Below, one piece after another: positions 45,681-54,643 of a stretch of DNA of 64,000 nucleotides. The position numbers and the translations under genes were made by a program. The first letter of the stretch is position 1. The number at the start of each line of letters is the position of its first letter. The DNA comes from Candidatus Heimdallarchaeum endolithica (GTDB lineage: Archaea > Asgardarchaeota > Heimdallarchaeia > Heimdallarchaeales > Heimdallarchaeaceae). The stretch covers positions 970,117 through 1,034,116 of the forward strand of contig CP084167.1 in NCBI GenBank assembly GCA_021513715.1, in the 5' to 3' direction. Under the pieces are notes generated by a model. It saw only the letters and a program-made list of their open reading frames with translations, searched no databases and had not been told where the DNA came from.

Positions 45681-46888
45681 GAGAATATTATCAGAAAGTT
45701 GAAGGTCTCAACATTGATCCTGCAGGAAAGAAATGTCTAGTTACTTCTAAATTTGAAGGTGTTACTCCTATAGTTGATTTTGATGTTATTTCTATTAACT
45801 CCAATGCCAAAGTTTCTGGAAGTGTTTATGCCAAAAGGCTTGTTTCTATTGAACCTGGAGCAATAATTAGCAGACCTATTGTTTCATTGGATAGCATAGA
45901 GATCAGGAGCGGAAAAGTGGAAGGAAAAGCCAATCATCCTACAATAATCATCGGTGACGTTTCTGCACTTGAAAAGATTAAAGTTTCTAAATTAAGCAAC
46001 AGCGAGGAGCCCATTATTATCTATGGTAATGTTTTAAGTAAACACATCGAAATTGATGGGCCATTATTTGTAAGAGGAAATATCTATGTTTCAGATTCTT
46101 TAATTATTAATGAGCCTACATTTATTGCTGGAGAGATCAGAGCAGGACTGCCTACTACTGATGCAGAAGTTTTTCTACAAAATGCTTCCTTTATTTCTTT
46201 GTATTGTCAAGGAAAAGTAGAACTTGGACCTAATAACACTACTTTAGCTCCTGTACTTGTAGGTACAGATCAAATTAAGATGGAAAAGGACGGTAAAATA
46301 AGAGTAATTATTGACCGATGTCTAAATTGCAAGCTTAACTCTCCTAATCCTTTTCTCTGTCCTCTTTATCTTGAAGGTAAATGTGAGGAGTTTGAGTTTC
46401 TTTCTGAAAACGACATCTACAAGTATAAGGGTAAATACTTTCTTAACCTCTATTGGCGAGCAAATTACAAAATAATAGCTAACCATTTCTTAATGAACCA
46501 AATTCAAAGAAACGTTTACAAACGTTTGAGAGCGCAAACTGCTTCTACCTCTACTATAGGAACTTATAACTATAAGAATTTGCTCAAACAGATGTATAAC
46601 GATCTTTTATCTTTTCCTGTTTCAACTAAATACATTGATGAGTGGATACAAAAGAAGTTACAAGAAGTTAAAGAAAAAAGATTAAAGGCAAAGAAAATAG
46701 AAGCACTTGAAGAGACAGAACAATCAACAGAAGAAGAACAAGAACAAACAACAGAAGAAAGAGAAGAGGAACAAGAAATAGAATTTGAGGAAGTAACAGT
46801 GGATACAGGGGAAGAAGAGGAGGAATTAAAACAATTAGACGATGAACTGTTTAAGCAACTAGAAAACAAACTAAAGTTTGATGATTAA
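45677..46888 (+). CDS. Bactofilin-like beta-helix protein with Cys cluster and acidic tail (operon gene 3)
   Basis: 403 aa. Residues about 25-200 are short beta-strand repeats with small polar turns: ISINSNAKVSGSVYAKRLVS, IEIRSGKVEGKA, IIYGNVLSKHIEIDGPLFVR and GNIYVSDSLIINEPTFIAGE. This is the pattern of polymer-forming bactofilins. A four-Cys segment follows (CLNCKLNSPNPFLCPLYLEG then KC), then a helical region and a 70-residue Glu-rich tail (from ETEQSTEEEQEQTTEE). Bactofilins normally lack the Cys cluster and the long acidic tail and are shorter. It is the last gene of an operon with a membrane coiled-coil protein, so a membrane-tethered scaffold is inferred. Confidence 0.6.
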   Translation: MREYYQKVEGLNIDPAGKKCLVTSKFEGVTPIVDFDVISINSNAKVSGSVYAKRLVSIEPGAIISRPIVSLDSIEIRSGKVEGKANHPTIIIGDVSALEKIKVSKLSNSEEPIIIYGNVLSKHIEIDGPLFVRGNIYVSDSLIINEPTFIAGEIRAGLPTTDAEVFLQNASFISLYCQGKVELGPNNTTLAPVLVGTDQIKMEKDGKIRVIIDRCLNCKLNSPNPFLCPLYLEGKCEEFEFLSENDIYKYKGKYFLNLYWRANYKIIANHFLMNQIQRNVYKRLRAQTASTSTIGTYNYKNLLKQMYNDLLSFPVSTKYIDEWIQKKLQEVKEKRLKAKKIEALEETEQSTEEEQEQTTEEREEEQEIEFEEVTVDTGEEEEELKQLDDELFKQLENKLKFDD

Positions 46889-47041
46889 GTTTTTTTTATT
46901 TCTATTCTTTTTTCCAATAATTAGATGTTTTTTCATACTTTTCTTTTTTTAAACTATTCTTTGACTAGTAGTATAGTATTCTTTTTATTCTCTTGTTTAG
47001 CTATTTTACACAATAAACAAAGCTATAGGAGAAGTTCGAGA

Positions 47042-48274
47042 ATGGAAGAAGATAAGGACTACTTTTATGATATCCAATTAGACAAAAAAAACTTCTTGAA
47101 TGATACAATAAAAGAAACTCTTCAATCTTTCATTAATTTTTTTCCTTTCTATGTTATGCTTATTGATGAGGATCATCACATTCAGCTTGCTAACAACGCT
47201 ATCTTAGACCAATTGAAAATGGATCCTACTGCTATTGTTGGTTGTTATTGCCCTTCCAAAATTCACGGTTTAGATTCTCCTTTTCCTGGTTGTCCTCTTG
47301 AAGCATCTAAATCTTCTCTTAAAGCTATAGAGCGAGAATTTTATTTTAAAGAAGAAGATAGGTGGATTCGCTCTACTGCTTACCCTACTAATTTTTTTAC
47401 TTCTGAAAACAAACGTCTTTTTATTCATCTTACTATTGACATTACTGCTCAGAAAAATGCTGAAAATAAGTTGAAGTGTTCTGAGGAAAAGTATCGTCTT
47501 CTTGCTTCTAAACTACAGAAGCTTAATGATTTACATAAGAAATTGAATGAGATCCAAGAGATTTTTATTTACGAACGAGATAAGACTTCTTTAATTCGTC
47601 GTATATGTTCAAAGTTGTCAGAACTTATTAGTTATGATCTTTGTTGGATAGGTATTTTAGATTCGGGTAAGTTAAAGATTTTGGCTAGTTCTAGTTCTGA
47701 TTCTGATTCTGGTTCTAGTTCAAGTTCTAGAATTAAAGACTTTTTTACTACTGAGATTGACCTTCATTCTAATGGTAGTTATTCTTGTTTACATGAGGTT
47801 ATTGAACAAAAACAATTAATTGTTATTAACAAGGACAATTTTTCTTGTTCTGATTGTCTATTCCACGACACTTCTTCACCTAATTCTATCTTAATTTTTC
47901 CTATGATTGTTAACGACAATGTTTATGGTATTATCAGTTTATATAAGTCTGAGAGTCACATTTCTAAAAACGAGATATCTATTTTACAGACTGTTGCTAA
48001 TGCTTTAGCTTTTGCTCTTCAATCTATTGAATTAATTGAAAGTCAGGATGAAGCTTTTTCTCAGCTTAAGAGAAATATTGATTATTTAGAAGATATAATC
48101 GATAAAATTAGAAATCCTCTTACTGTTATTCAAGGTTTCGTTGAACTTTATATGAATGACAAAAATAGTACAGATATTGTTAAAGAGCATATTAACCAAA
48201 TTGTAGAGATTCTTTCTAAAGTTGACGAAAAATATATTCGTTCTACAGACTTATTCAAACAGTATACTGAATAA
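47042..48274 (+). CDS. PAS-GAF sensory protein with histidine-less HisKA-like end
   Basis: About 410 aa. The PAS domain includes FYVMLIDEDHHIQLANNAIL and the Cys motif CYCPSKIHGLDSPFPGCPLE; a linker helix follows, then GAF (ISYDLCWIGILDSGKLKIL ... IFPMIVNDNVYGIISLYKSE). The end LEDIIDKIRNPLTVIQGFVE looks like the dimerisation helix of a histidine kinase, but the phospho-acceptor His is Asp/Lys here, and no ATPase domain follows before the stop. An earlier in-frame ATG at 46925 would add a hydrophobic T-rich-derived N-terminus; I prefer 47042, which is preceded by AGGAG. It probably senses redox or a ligand and signals through protein contacts. Confidence 0.72.
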   Translation: MEEDKDYFYDIQLDKKNFLNDTIKETLQSFINFFPFYVMLIDEDHHIQLANNAILDQLKMDPTAIVGCYCPSKIHGLDSPFPGCPLEASKSSLKAIEREFYFKEEDRWIRSTAYPTNFFTSENKRLFIHLTIDITAQKNAENKLKCSEEKYRLLASKLQKLNDLHKKLNEIQEIFIYERDKTSLIRRICSKLSELISYDLCWIGILDSGKLKILASSSSDSDSGSSSSSRIKDFFTTEIDLHSNGSYSCLHEVIEQKQLIVINKDNFSCSDCLFHDTSSPNSILIFPMIVNDNVYGIISLYKSESHISKNEISILQTVANALAFALQSIELIESQDEAFSQLKRNIDYLEDIIDKIRNPLTVIQGFVELYMNDKNSTDIVKEHINQIVEILSKVDEKYIRSTDLFKQYTE

Positions 48275-48550
48275 GTAATTTTAACTTTCTTTTACAGCTC
48301 TATTATAGTTAACAGTCTTAACAATTAATTTATTTTATCTGTATTTATGATTTTTACTTTTTATGTTTCTTACCTGTTGAAGAGATAAGAAAACATTTGA
48401 ACATTAGTAATAATGTAAATGGTTCTATAGAAAAATATCTATTTACGCTTGAGATTTAAATGAATTAAAAAACTCTTTTCAAATATCTCAAATTTACTTA
48501 AATATTTCTAAACTTTGACTTTTTGGAGTAAACCTCGATTTAATTTTTTA

Positions 48551-48754
48551 CTATCCTTCTGTTATCTTTCGCTTTTTGACCTTTGTGATTTGAATAGTTT
48601 CATCATAAAAAAGTATCCATCTAATTTTATCTCCATTTTTAAGTTCTAGAGCTTCCACAATCTCTTTTGGGACAGTTGTTCTTCTCCTACTTTCGCGTAT
48701 TGTCAATGTTGTTTCTGTTACGAATTCTACTTCGTCTAAATCTACTTTTGGCAT
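48551..48754 (-). CDS. AbrB/SpoVT/MazE-type DNA-binding protein
   Basis: A 67-aa swapped-hairpin AbrB domain: TTLTIRESRRRTTVPKEIVE followed by ALELKNGDKIRWILFYDETI, the standard T-x-R-x-T-V-P-x-x-I ... L-x-x-G-D-x-x motif. It would bind DNA as a dimer and act as a repressor or antitoxin. No toxin gene is adjacent, so a stand-alone regulator is more likely. A TATA-like CATATATATTTTT is centred about 27 nt upstream of the ATG. Confidence 0.85.
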   Translation of the reverse strand: MPKVDLDEVEFVTETTLTIRESRRRTTVPKEIVEALELKNGDKIRWILFYDETIQITKVKKRKITEG

Positions 48755-48962
48755 GTTTATGTGATAAATTTATAACATATATATTTTTTGGTTGCAATCC
48801 AAACTTTTTTGCTAATAAGATAATTAATGTTATCAGAACACATACATGTATTGTCAATTTTTATTCGTTACAAGAACAACTTTATACTCCACATTACATT
48901 GGTGTGACGTAATACTTATATGGTCAATTACCAACAGCCATCAAAACAAGGATAGTTAGATA

Positions 48963-49907
48963 ATGATGGATTCTATTATAACTTTTTCATTTGGATTATA
49001 TCTTTTGTTTGCATTTATAGCTTTAATCTGTGAATATATTGATTCAGCTTTAGGTGGGGGATATGGGACTATTCTTGTTCCCGTCATGATGATCGCTTTT
49101 AATATTGATAAGAAATTCCTTATTCCTGCTGTTCTTGTCAGCGAGACTGTAACTGGTCTTGGTTCAGCATTGCTTCATCATTATGTAGGTAATGCAAATT
49201 TTAATATACGAAAAATGAATGTTTCAAGTGATTTCAATAAAACAAGTCATATTTTAAAGAGAAACAATTCTTCATCAGGCACAATTAAAGAATACTGTTA
49301 CTATCAAAACTTTCTCCATATACCTTTAATCACTCGTGCTAAAGATTTTCTTAATAGTTTTAAGGTCTCAGACGACTTTAAAGTTTCAATGATTTTAGGA
49401 TTCTTTGGCATTATTGGTGGCATTTCAGCTGCTTTTCTTTCTTTAAGATTATCTCAAACTTTCGTCAAGATATATATTGGAGCACTTGTCTTTTTAGTCG
49501 GTTTATTTGTTCTAATAGGTTTCAAATGGAAATTCACGTGGGTTAAAATCTCCATTATTGGTCTAGTTGCAGCGTTTAATAAAGGTTTATCAGGTGGAGG
49601 ATATGGACCTCTTATTTCCTCAGGTCAGATTGTTGTAAACCGCAATCCTCGCCAAGCTGTTGCTTCAACTTCACTAGCTGAAGCTTTAGTATGTATCTCT
49701 TCCTTGGTTGTTTATTTTTCTTACCCAGAAATTACCTTTAATTTTGGTTTCTTGTTTCTCTTACTTTCTCTTTTTATAGGAGCAATCCTTTCTGTCCCTC
49801 TAGCGGTTCTAACTGTAAAGTATATACCACTTAAGAAAATGCAACCAATTGTTGGACTTGTAACCATGTTATTAGGAATTATTACGTTGGTTAAAGTCTT
49901 CATTTGA
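48963..49907 (+). CDS. TSUP family transporter (TauE/SafE-like)
   Basis: A 314-aa membrane protein with two homologous halves of about four helices. Each half carries the family glycine motif: IDSALGGGYGTILVPVMMIA (about 20-45) and NKGLSGGGYGPLISSGQIVV (about 205-225). A hydrophilic loop of about 55 residues (from NIRKMNVSSDFNKTS) separates the halves. The family exports or imports sulfite, sulfoacetate or other sulfur/organic anions. With sulfotransferases in the region a sulfur link is tempting, but the distance is large. ATG 48963 and 48966 are adjacent, so the start is uncertain by one codon. Confidence 0.82.
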   Translation: MMDSIITFSFGLYLLFAFIALICEYIDSALGGGYGTILVPVMMIAFNIDKKFLIPAVLVSETVTGLGSALLHHYVGNANFNIRKMNVSSDFNKTSHILKRNNSSSGTIKEYCYYQNFLHIPLITRAKDFLNSFKVSDDFKVSMILGFFGIIGGISAAFLSLRLSQTFVKIYIGALVFLVGLFVLIGFKWKFTWVKISIIGLVAAFNKGLSGGGYGPLISSGQIVVNRNPRQAVASTSLAEALVCISSLVVYFSYPEITFNFGFLFLLLSLFIGAILSVPLAVLTVKYIPLKKMQPIVGLVTMLLGIITLVKVFI

Positions 49908-50227
49908 AACAAATTTTTATTAATTATTTTATTTACAGCAAAAGTTCTCTTACTTCAGGTGGAGATAGTTAATACTGCAATTTTCACTTTTCACTTGGTG
50001 GATACAAAAAACGAAATAGTAAATTAGTAAAGTAAAAGCAATTAAAACTAGACTTCTTCACTAAAGAATAGGATATGCTAAATCCCTATACTCTATTCTC
50101 TTCTCTTTTCTTGGATGTATGCATAATCTTTTAATTTGTTAATAACCACACTTATCATTCATTCAAGTTGTCTAATAAATGCCTATAGAAATACTCTTTA
50201 AGTGATGTTGTTAGATTTTATTTACTT
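49908..50227. other. Intergenic region, nothing recognised
   Basis: 320 bp, A+T-rich. TTCACTTTTCACTTGG near 49987 is a short direct repeat. A CTTTAAG element about 30 nt before ATG 50228 may serve as the promoter. No RNA gene or coding remnant was seen. Confidence 0.4.
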
Positions 50228-50788
50228 ATGCATTTTGTAATTATTTTTGGTCCTCCTGCTGTTGGTAAAATGGCTGTTGGTAAAGAACTAGCCAATATTA
50301 CCGGTTTCAAATTATTTCATAATCATATGTCTATTGAACTCGTTTTGACTCTTTTTGATTATGGCACTCCTGAATTTAAGCAACTGAATTCTTCTATCCG
50401 CAGATTAATTTTCGAAACTGTTTCTTCTAGTAACTTAAGTGGGTTTATTTTTACTTTTGTTTGGGCTTTTAACGTCCCTGAAGATAAACAATATGTTAAA
50501 TTTGTTTCTGAAATTTTCAGAAAGAATAATTGGGAAGTTTATTTTGTTGAATTACAGTGTAGTCTTCAAGAGCGTTTAAGAAGAAATAAAACTGAAGAAC
50601 GATTAAGAAAAAAACCTTCCAAACGTTCAATTAAAGAATCAGAGCGAAGGTTACTAGAGTGCGAAAAAAAATATGTTCTAAACACTCGGGAAGATTTTTA
50701 TTTTACTGAAAAATATATTAAAATTGACAATACTTCTCTTTCTGCTATTGAAGTAGCTGAGAGAATTAAGAGTTATTTCAACTTTTAA
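50228..50788 (+). CDS. Small P-loop kinase (AAA_33/adenylate-kinase-like)
   Basis: 186 aa. Walker A is IIFGPPAVGKMAVGKELANI (5-24), followed by FKLFHNHMSIELVLTLF, a pattern typical of a widespread family of putative nucleoside or small-molecule kinases. The lid-like basic region ERLRRNKTEERLRKKPSKRS (about 118) could close over ATP, and DFYFTEKYIKIDNTSLSA ends the fold. The substrate is unknown; it may phosphorylate a nucleoside or act as an antibiotic-type kinase. Monocistronic by spacing. Confidence 0.75.
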   Translation: MHFVIIFGPPAVGKMAVGKELANITGFKLFHNHMSIELVLTLFDYGTPEFKQLNSSIRRLIFETVSSSNLSGFIFTFVWAFNVPEDKQYVKFVSEIFRKNNWEVYFVELQCSLQERLRRNKTEERLRKKPSKRSIKESERRLLECEKKYVLNTREDFYFTEKYIKIDNTSLSAIEVAERIKSYFNF

Positions 50789-51072
50789 GTCGTATAGTAA
50801 TTTATTGTGTGTTCTTTGCTATTTTCACTGTTTTTTACAGCTACTAATTTTTTTCTCAAGTGTTTTATTCTTCTTGTTCTTTCAGGTTTAGAAGATTTGT
50901 TTATTAGGATCCTTTATTTCATACAGTTGATTTTTTCTAATAAACTATCAAGTGTAAGGAAAACGATTAATTCAATTTAATCAAATAAATTGTCTTTAGT
51001 TTCTGACTCTTAGTTTCAAAATTCTTATTTTTTTAACTAAAAACTTTTAAGATTTATTCAGAAAATAACTAT

Positions 51073-52170
51073 ATGGGTCAACTTAACAACACCCTTGAGC
51101 TATTAACAATCTTAAGCAACCATAATGGTCCAATTTCATCTATTAGGACAGATAGAACCTATCTTTTTTCTGGTTCTAAAGATGCTACTTTAAGAATTTT
51201 TAAAAAAAGTAATTGGGAAGAGGTTACTTCTTTAGTTCATTCTTCTTGGGTTAATTGTATCGAAGCAGATTCAGAAAAACTTTACTCTGGTTCTAGTGAT
51301 TCAACAGTTAGAGCTTGGAAAAAAGGTTCTTGGGGTTTAGTTTCTTCTATTAAACATTCTCGTTTTTCTATTATCAAAGACTTAGCTGTTGATAAAGAAA
51401 ACTGTTATGTTGTTCTAACTGATCGCTCTTTGATTATCTATTCTAAACAAAAATTCGTTCAACAGGAAAAACTTAACCATACTGGTATAGTTCAATCAGT
51501 AGAGGTTGATAACACTAACATTTATTCATCTCTTAGTGATGGAACAGTTGTTATCTGGAAAAAGAATAATTACGAAGTGGAGAAAGTATTAACTCTTTCT
51601 TCTTTTAAAACAATAGAACAGCTGGAAATAGATAACGCTTACATCTATACTTCTGTAGGTAAGAACATTAAAGTTTTTGATAAGAGAAAAAAGGAAATGG
51701 TTAAAGAATTAAAAATAAACAAAAGTATAGTTTCTTTAGCAGTAGACGACTCACTTTTACTTGTTGCTTCTAAAGACAAGAAAGTATACTTGTGGAAAAA
51801 AGGTACTTACAAGGAGTATTCTCCGCTGGTTATTGAAAAAGCAGTAACTTGTATTTATTCTGACAATGACTTTATTTATGTAGGTTGCAAAAACGGAGAA
51901 ATAAAGATTTATGCCCATCCAATGAAAGGAAAAACTACTAAAAAACAGCCTGCAGGAGCAAAAAAGGTTACTAAAAAAGCTGAAAAAACCCAAAAAACAG
52001 AAGAATCTACTAAAAAAACTAAAGAAGATAAAAAAGAAAAGAAAAAATCCAAGGATTACACTGTTAAAGAAGCAAAAGAACTTATGAGTAAAATGAGCTA
52101 TGAAGAGATACTAGAGTTTACAGAAGGAGATAAAAGAGTAACAATACAGAAGTATCGAAAAAAAGGATAA
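51073..52170 (+). CDS. WD40 beta-propeller protein with Lys-rich tail
   Basis: 365 aa. Seven WD40 blades can be counted by their last strands: FSGSKDATLRIFKKSNWEEV, YSGSSDSTVRAWKKGSW, YVVLTDRSLIIYSKQ, SSLSDGTVVIWKKNNYE, TSVGKNIKVFDKRKKEM, VASKDKKVYLWKKGTY and VGCKNGEIKIYAHP. This closes one propeller in about 285 residues. A Lys/Thr-rich linker follows (from KGKTTKKQPAGAKKVTKK), then a short helical end YTVKEAKELMSKMSYEEILE. It would act as a scaffold; the basic linker suggests nucleic acid or membrane contact. Promoter ACTTTTAAGAT lies 26 nt upstream. Confidence 0.85.
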   Translation: MGQLNNTLELLTILSNHNGPISSIRTDRTYLFSGSKDATLRIFKKSNWEEVTSLVHSSWVNCIEADSEKLYSGSSDSTVRAWKKGSWGLVSSIKHSRFSIIKDLAVDKENCYVVLTDRSLIIYSKQKFVQQEKLNHTGIVQSVEVDNTNIYSSLSDGTVVIWKKNNYEVEKVLTLSSFKTIEQLEIDNAYIYTSVGKNIKVFDKRKKEMVKELKINKSIVSLAVDDSLLLVASKDKKVYLWKKGTYKEYSPLVIEKAVTCIYSDNDFIYVGCKNGEIKIYAHPMKGKTTKKQPAGAKKVTKKAEKTQKTEESTKKTKEDKKEKKKSKDYTVKEAKELMSKMSYEEILEFTEGDKRVTIQKYRKKG

Positions 52171-52338
52171 AAATAATTTGTTCTTTCTTCTAATCCCTTT
52201 CAATTTCTCTAATTTTACTAATAGTATTTTTTTTCTCAAATTAGAAGAAAATTTACTTTCCCATTTAAACCTTACAACTCCTTTCTTTTTCTTTAAGTTC
52301 ACCGAAAGACTGAAAAAAAACATTTTGTTTTTTTGTAC

Positions 52339-53061
52339 ATGACCGTTTTTGGCTCATTACTTTCAACTTTTGCAAATCTTAATCGCAAGAACATTCTTGA
52401 GCTCTTGAATGTAACATCTAGTACTATGACTGATTTAGCTAAGAAACTTGAAATATCCAATTCTGAAGTTTCTCGCCACCTTTCAATGTTATCTGAACAT
52501 GGTTTCGTAATTAAAAATGCAAGAGATAATAAATATTCTATAAGTGCGTTTGGTCGTTTATCTTTGACAGTTGTCAAACCTTTAGATTTCATTTTTTCAC
52601 ATAAACAGTTTTTTGAAAATCACATCTTTACTACTTTAGAAGAAGATTTTGTTAAAACTTTAGATTCTCTGTCAGATAGTGAATTGATTGAAGGTACAGG
52701 AAAAGTTATGATGAATATAAAACAAGCTTTTGATGAAACTAAAGAGCGAGCTTTAATTATAACCGATCAGATGCTCCCTTTTGGGAAAGAAGGAATAAGC
52801 TGTAAATATTTGGTAACTCCTGAAATGGTCAAATATTCAGAAAATGTTCCACAAACTGTTAAAATAGAGGGAGCAGCATTTCTAAATGATCTTCCTTTAG
52901 GCTTGTTAATTTTAGATAACAAGAAAGCTTTAGTTTTTTTTAAAAATTTGAATAATGAGATGGACTACAATTATTGCTTTATCGTAGAAGACGAAAGGGG
53001 TTTAAGATGGGTAAGTAAAATTTGGGAGTTCTACTGGAAAAAAGCTAAAAAGGTCTTGTAG
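52339..53061 (+). CDS. ArsR-like winged-helix regulator with FilR1-type domain
   Basis: 240 aa. The N-terminal wHTH is seen in VTSSTMTDLAKKLEISNSEV then SRHLSMLSEHGFVIKNARDN. The C-terminal part, with ALIITDQMLPFG, FLNDLPLGLLILDNKKALVF and WVSKIWEFYWKKAK, matches the archaeal FilR1/DUF1724 ligand-binding domain (the closing W-x-x-x-x-(W/Y)-x-x-(W/Y)-W pattern). It would repress or activate nearby genes in response to a small molecule. I chose ATG 52339 over the TTG at 52333. The two genes that follow on the same strand could be its targets. Confidence 0.78.
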   Translation: MTVFGSLLSTFANLNRKNILELLNVTSSTMTDLAKKLEISNSEVSRHLSMLSEHGFVIKNARDNKYSISAFGRLSLTVVKPLDFIFSHKQFFENHIFTTLEEDFVKTLDSLSDSELIEGTGKVMMNIKQAFDETKERALIITDQMLPFGKEGISCKYLVTPEMVKYSENVPQTVKIEGAAFLNDLPLGLLILDNKKALVFFKNLNNEMDYNYCFIVEDERGLRWVSKIWEFYWKKAKKVL

Positions 53062-53159
53062 TTTATTTTTATCCTTAATTTTTCGGAATTTCCGAATTAT
53101 TATCTAATCTTGTAAAATAGGCTTTTTAGAATATAATTCTGACATTTACTTGATAATTT

Positions 53160-53384
53160 ATGTCAAGGAGAAACCATCTCATACTACGGCTTAGAGAAAC
53201 ATCCATTATTCAAGAGATAAGTTTGAATAGAGATTTATCTCCTGAAATAGTCCTAAATATAGATATAGGTGCAGTTTTAAAAGTAGAGATACTTGAAAAT
53301 ACTATTTTACGTATTATTTACGAAAAAGGTGAGATGGTATGTGACTTTGATATAAAATATGTTAATCTTTTGAAAGGTGATTAA
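53160..53384 (+). CDS. Small conserved-looking protein, function unknown
   Basis: 74 aa with alternating strands and one charged loop (LRLRETSIIQEISLNRDLSP; IGAVLKVEILENTILRIIYE). No motif recognised and no membrane segment. A TATA-like ATATAATTCT lies 26 nt upstream of the ATG, and its stop directly abuts the next ATG with a GGTG ribosome site, so it is expressed in one unit with the membrane protein that follows. That layout is the main reason for calling it a gene. Confidence 0.65.
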   Translation: MSRRNHLILRLRETSIIQEISLNRDLSPEIVLNIDIGAVLKVEILENTILRIIYEKGEMVCDFDIKYVNLLKGD

Positions 53385-54299
53385 ATGTCAAATTTTGTAG
53401 AATCTTCTGAACATCCTTTAAGTATTGAAGGTCTAAAATCTAGATTAGTAATTGGAATAGCAGCTATTTTAGCTGGTTTTGTGCAGTTAATAGTAATTAT
53501 TTTTGGCCCTTTATTTGGTAAAAACATTATCCAATATCATTTCTCTGATAGCTCTTTAATTCAATTGTATGGACAAGAAATAGTTAGTTTGATCCTAGTA
53601 GTTCCTGCACTTATTATTGGTGGTATATTGTGGATAATGAGAAATGATATATCCACCTATCTTCTTGCTTTTTCTTCTGGAAATATTATTTACAATGGTT
53701 TAACTTACGGTCTATTCAGTGATTTTGCTATTCCAGGAAACAGTGAGCGATTTTCATTGTTATTCATATTTCTAATAAACGTAGGTCTTATCCTCGTTGT
53801 TACAAGTTACAGAGCTTTCAATCAAAAGAAAATCGATTACAACCAAATAAAAAGAAAGCAGATAACTATAATCATCATTGCTTTCGGAACAATTTTAACT
53901 CTCTTCCTGCTTCTTTGGTTAAAACAGGTTTTTGAGGTTACTATTATTGGTACAACGAACCCCTCTAGTATTTATGAAGATAACAAAAACGGTTTCTGGC
54001 TCATCAAATTCCTTGACCTAGGAATAGCTATTCCTTTAGGTTTTTATTCTACTTACTTACTATGGAAAAGATCTAGCAAAAGCTTTCCTCTAGTAATACT
54101 ACTGTACAGTTTCTTTGCTTCAATGATTGCAGCAGTTTTTGGAATGTTAATTACTCAATTTGTATTCAATGATCAAAGCATAACTTTTGGAAATGGAGTG
54201 ATTTTTGGTCTTCTAACTGTTGTTACTTGGATTGTTTACATTAAACTAATTATAATCAGACAATCAGCAATAAAAAAGAAAAAGGAGAACTCTTTATAA
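53385..54299 (+). CDS. Polytopic membrane protein of unknown function
   Basis: 304 aa with about eight hydrophobic segments: LVIGIAAILAGFVQLIVIIF, EIVSLILVVPALIIGGILWI, FSLLFIFLINVGLILVVTSY, ITIIIIAFGTILTLFLLLWL, LVILLYSFFASMIAAVFGML and others. No transport or enzyme motif is recognised. Short cytoplasmic loops and the basic end AIKKKKENSL fit a plasma-membrane protein. It is translationally linked with the 74-aa protein upstream; the FilR1-type regulator further upstream may control both. Confidence 0.65.
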   Translation: MSNFVESSEHPLSIEGLKSRLVIGIAAILAGFVQLIVIIFGPLFGKNIIQYHFSDSSLIQLYGQEIVSLILVVPALIIGGILWIMRNDISTYLLAFSSGNIIYNGLTYGLFSDFAIPGNSERFSLLFIFLINVGLILVVTSYRAFNQKKIDYNQIKRKQITIIIIAFGTILTLFLLLWLKQVFEVTIIGTTNPSSIYEDNKNGFWLIKFLDLGIAIPLGFYSTYLLWKRSSKSFPLVILLYSFFASMIAAVFGMLITQFVFNDQSITFGNGVIFGLLTVVTWIVYIKLIIIRQSAIKKKKENSL

Positions 54300-54325
54300 T
54301 TTAAGAAAAAAATCAATTGTTCTAT

Positions 54326-54508
54326 TTATTGTAAATTCAACTCTTTTTTCTTTTTTCTTCTAACCATTAAAAGTACAATACTTAGTGTTGCAAAAAAACC
54401 TAAATAGACCATCAACTCAAGAGCTGTTGGTTTATCTTGATAACCAAATAACGATCTTAAGAATCGCCCTATTTCTGTATTTTTATCATCTATTAATCCA
54501 CTATTATC
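54326..54508 (-). pseudogene. C-terminal remnant of an FTR1-like iron permease
   Basis: The minus strand reads DNSGLIDDKNTEIGRFLRSL then FGYQDKPTALELMVYLGFFA and a basic tail before TAA. The sequence (n)-x-S-G-L-I-D-x..I-G..L(k/r)-(S/A)-L-F-G-Y...P-(T/S)..E...Y closely follows the last helix region of FTR1 iron transporters. A TAG closes the frame immediately upstream, and no more of the roughly 280-aa protein is present. Confidence 0.6.
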
Positions 54509-54643
54509 CTATAACTGTTTTTTTACGTAAATTTGTAGAAATTGAGAGAAAATTGAATAAAAAAAAGAAAAAGAAAAGAAGGAAAGGAGAAGAGTAAAAA
54601 GGAAGATGAAAATTAGTGCTCATAACGATGATATTAGCTTAAT

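Noticed and set aside
54385-54597. Plus-strand 70-codon open frame
   Set aside because: The opposite strand gives a recognisable FTR1-like C-terminus, and the plus-strand reading is hydrophobic noise with a poly-Lys end.
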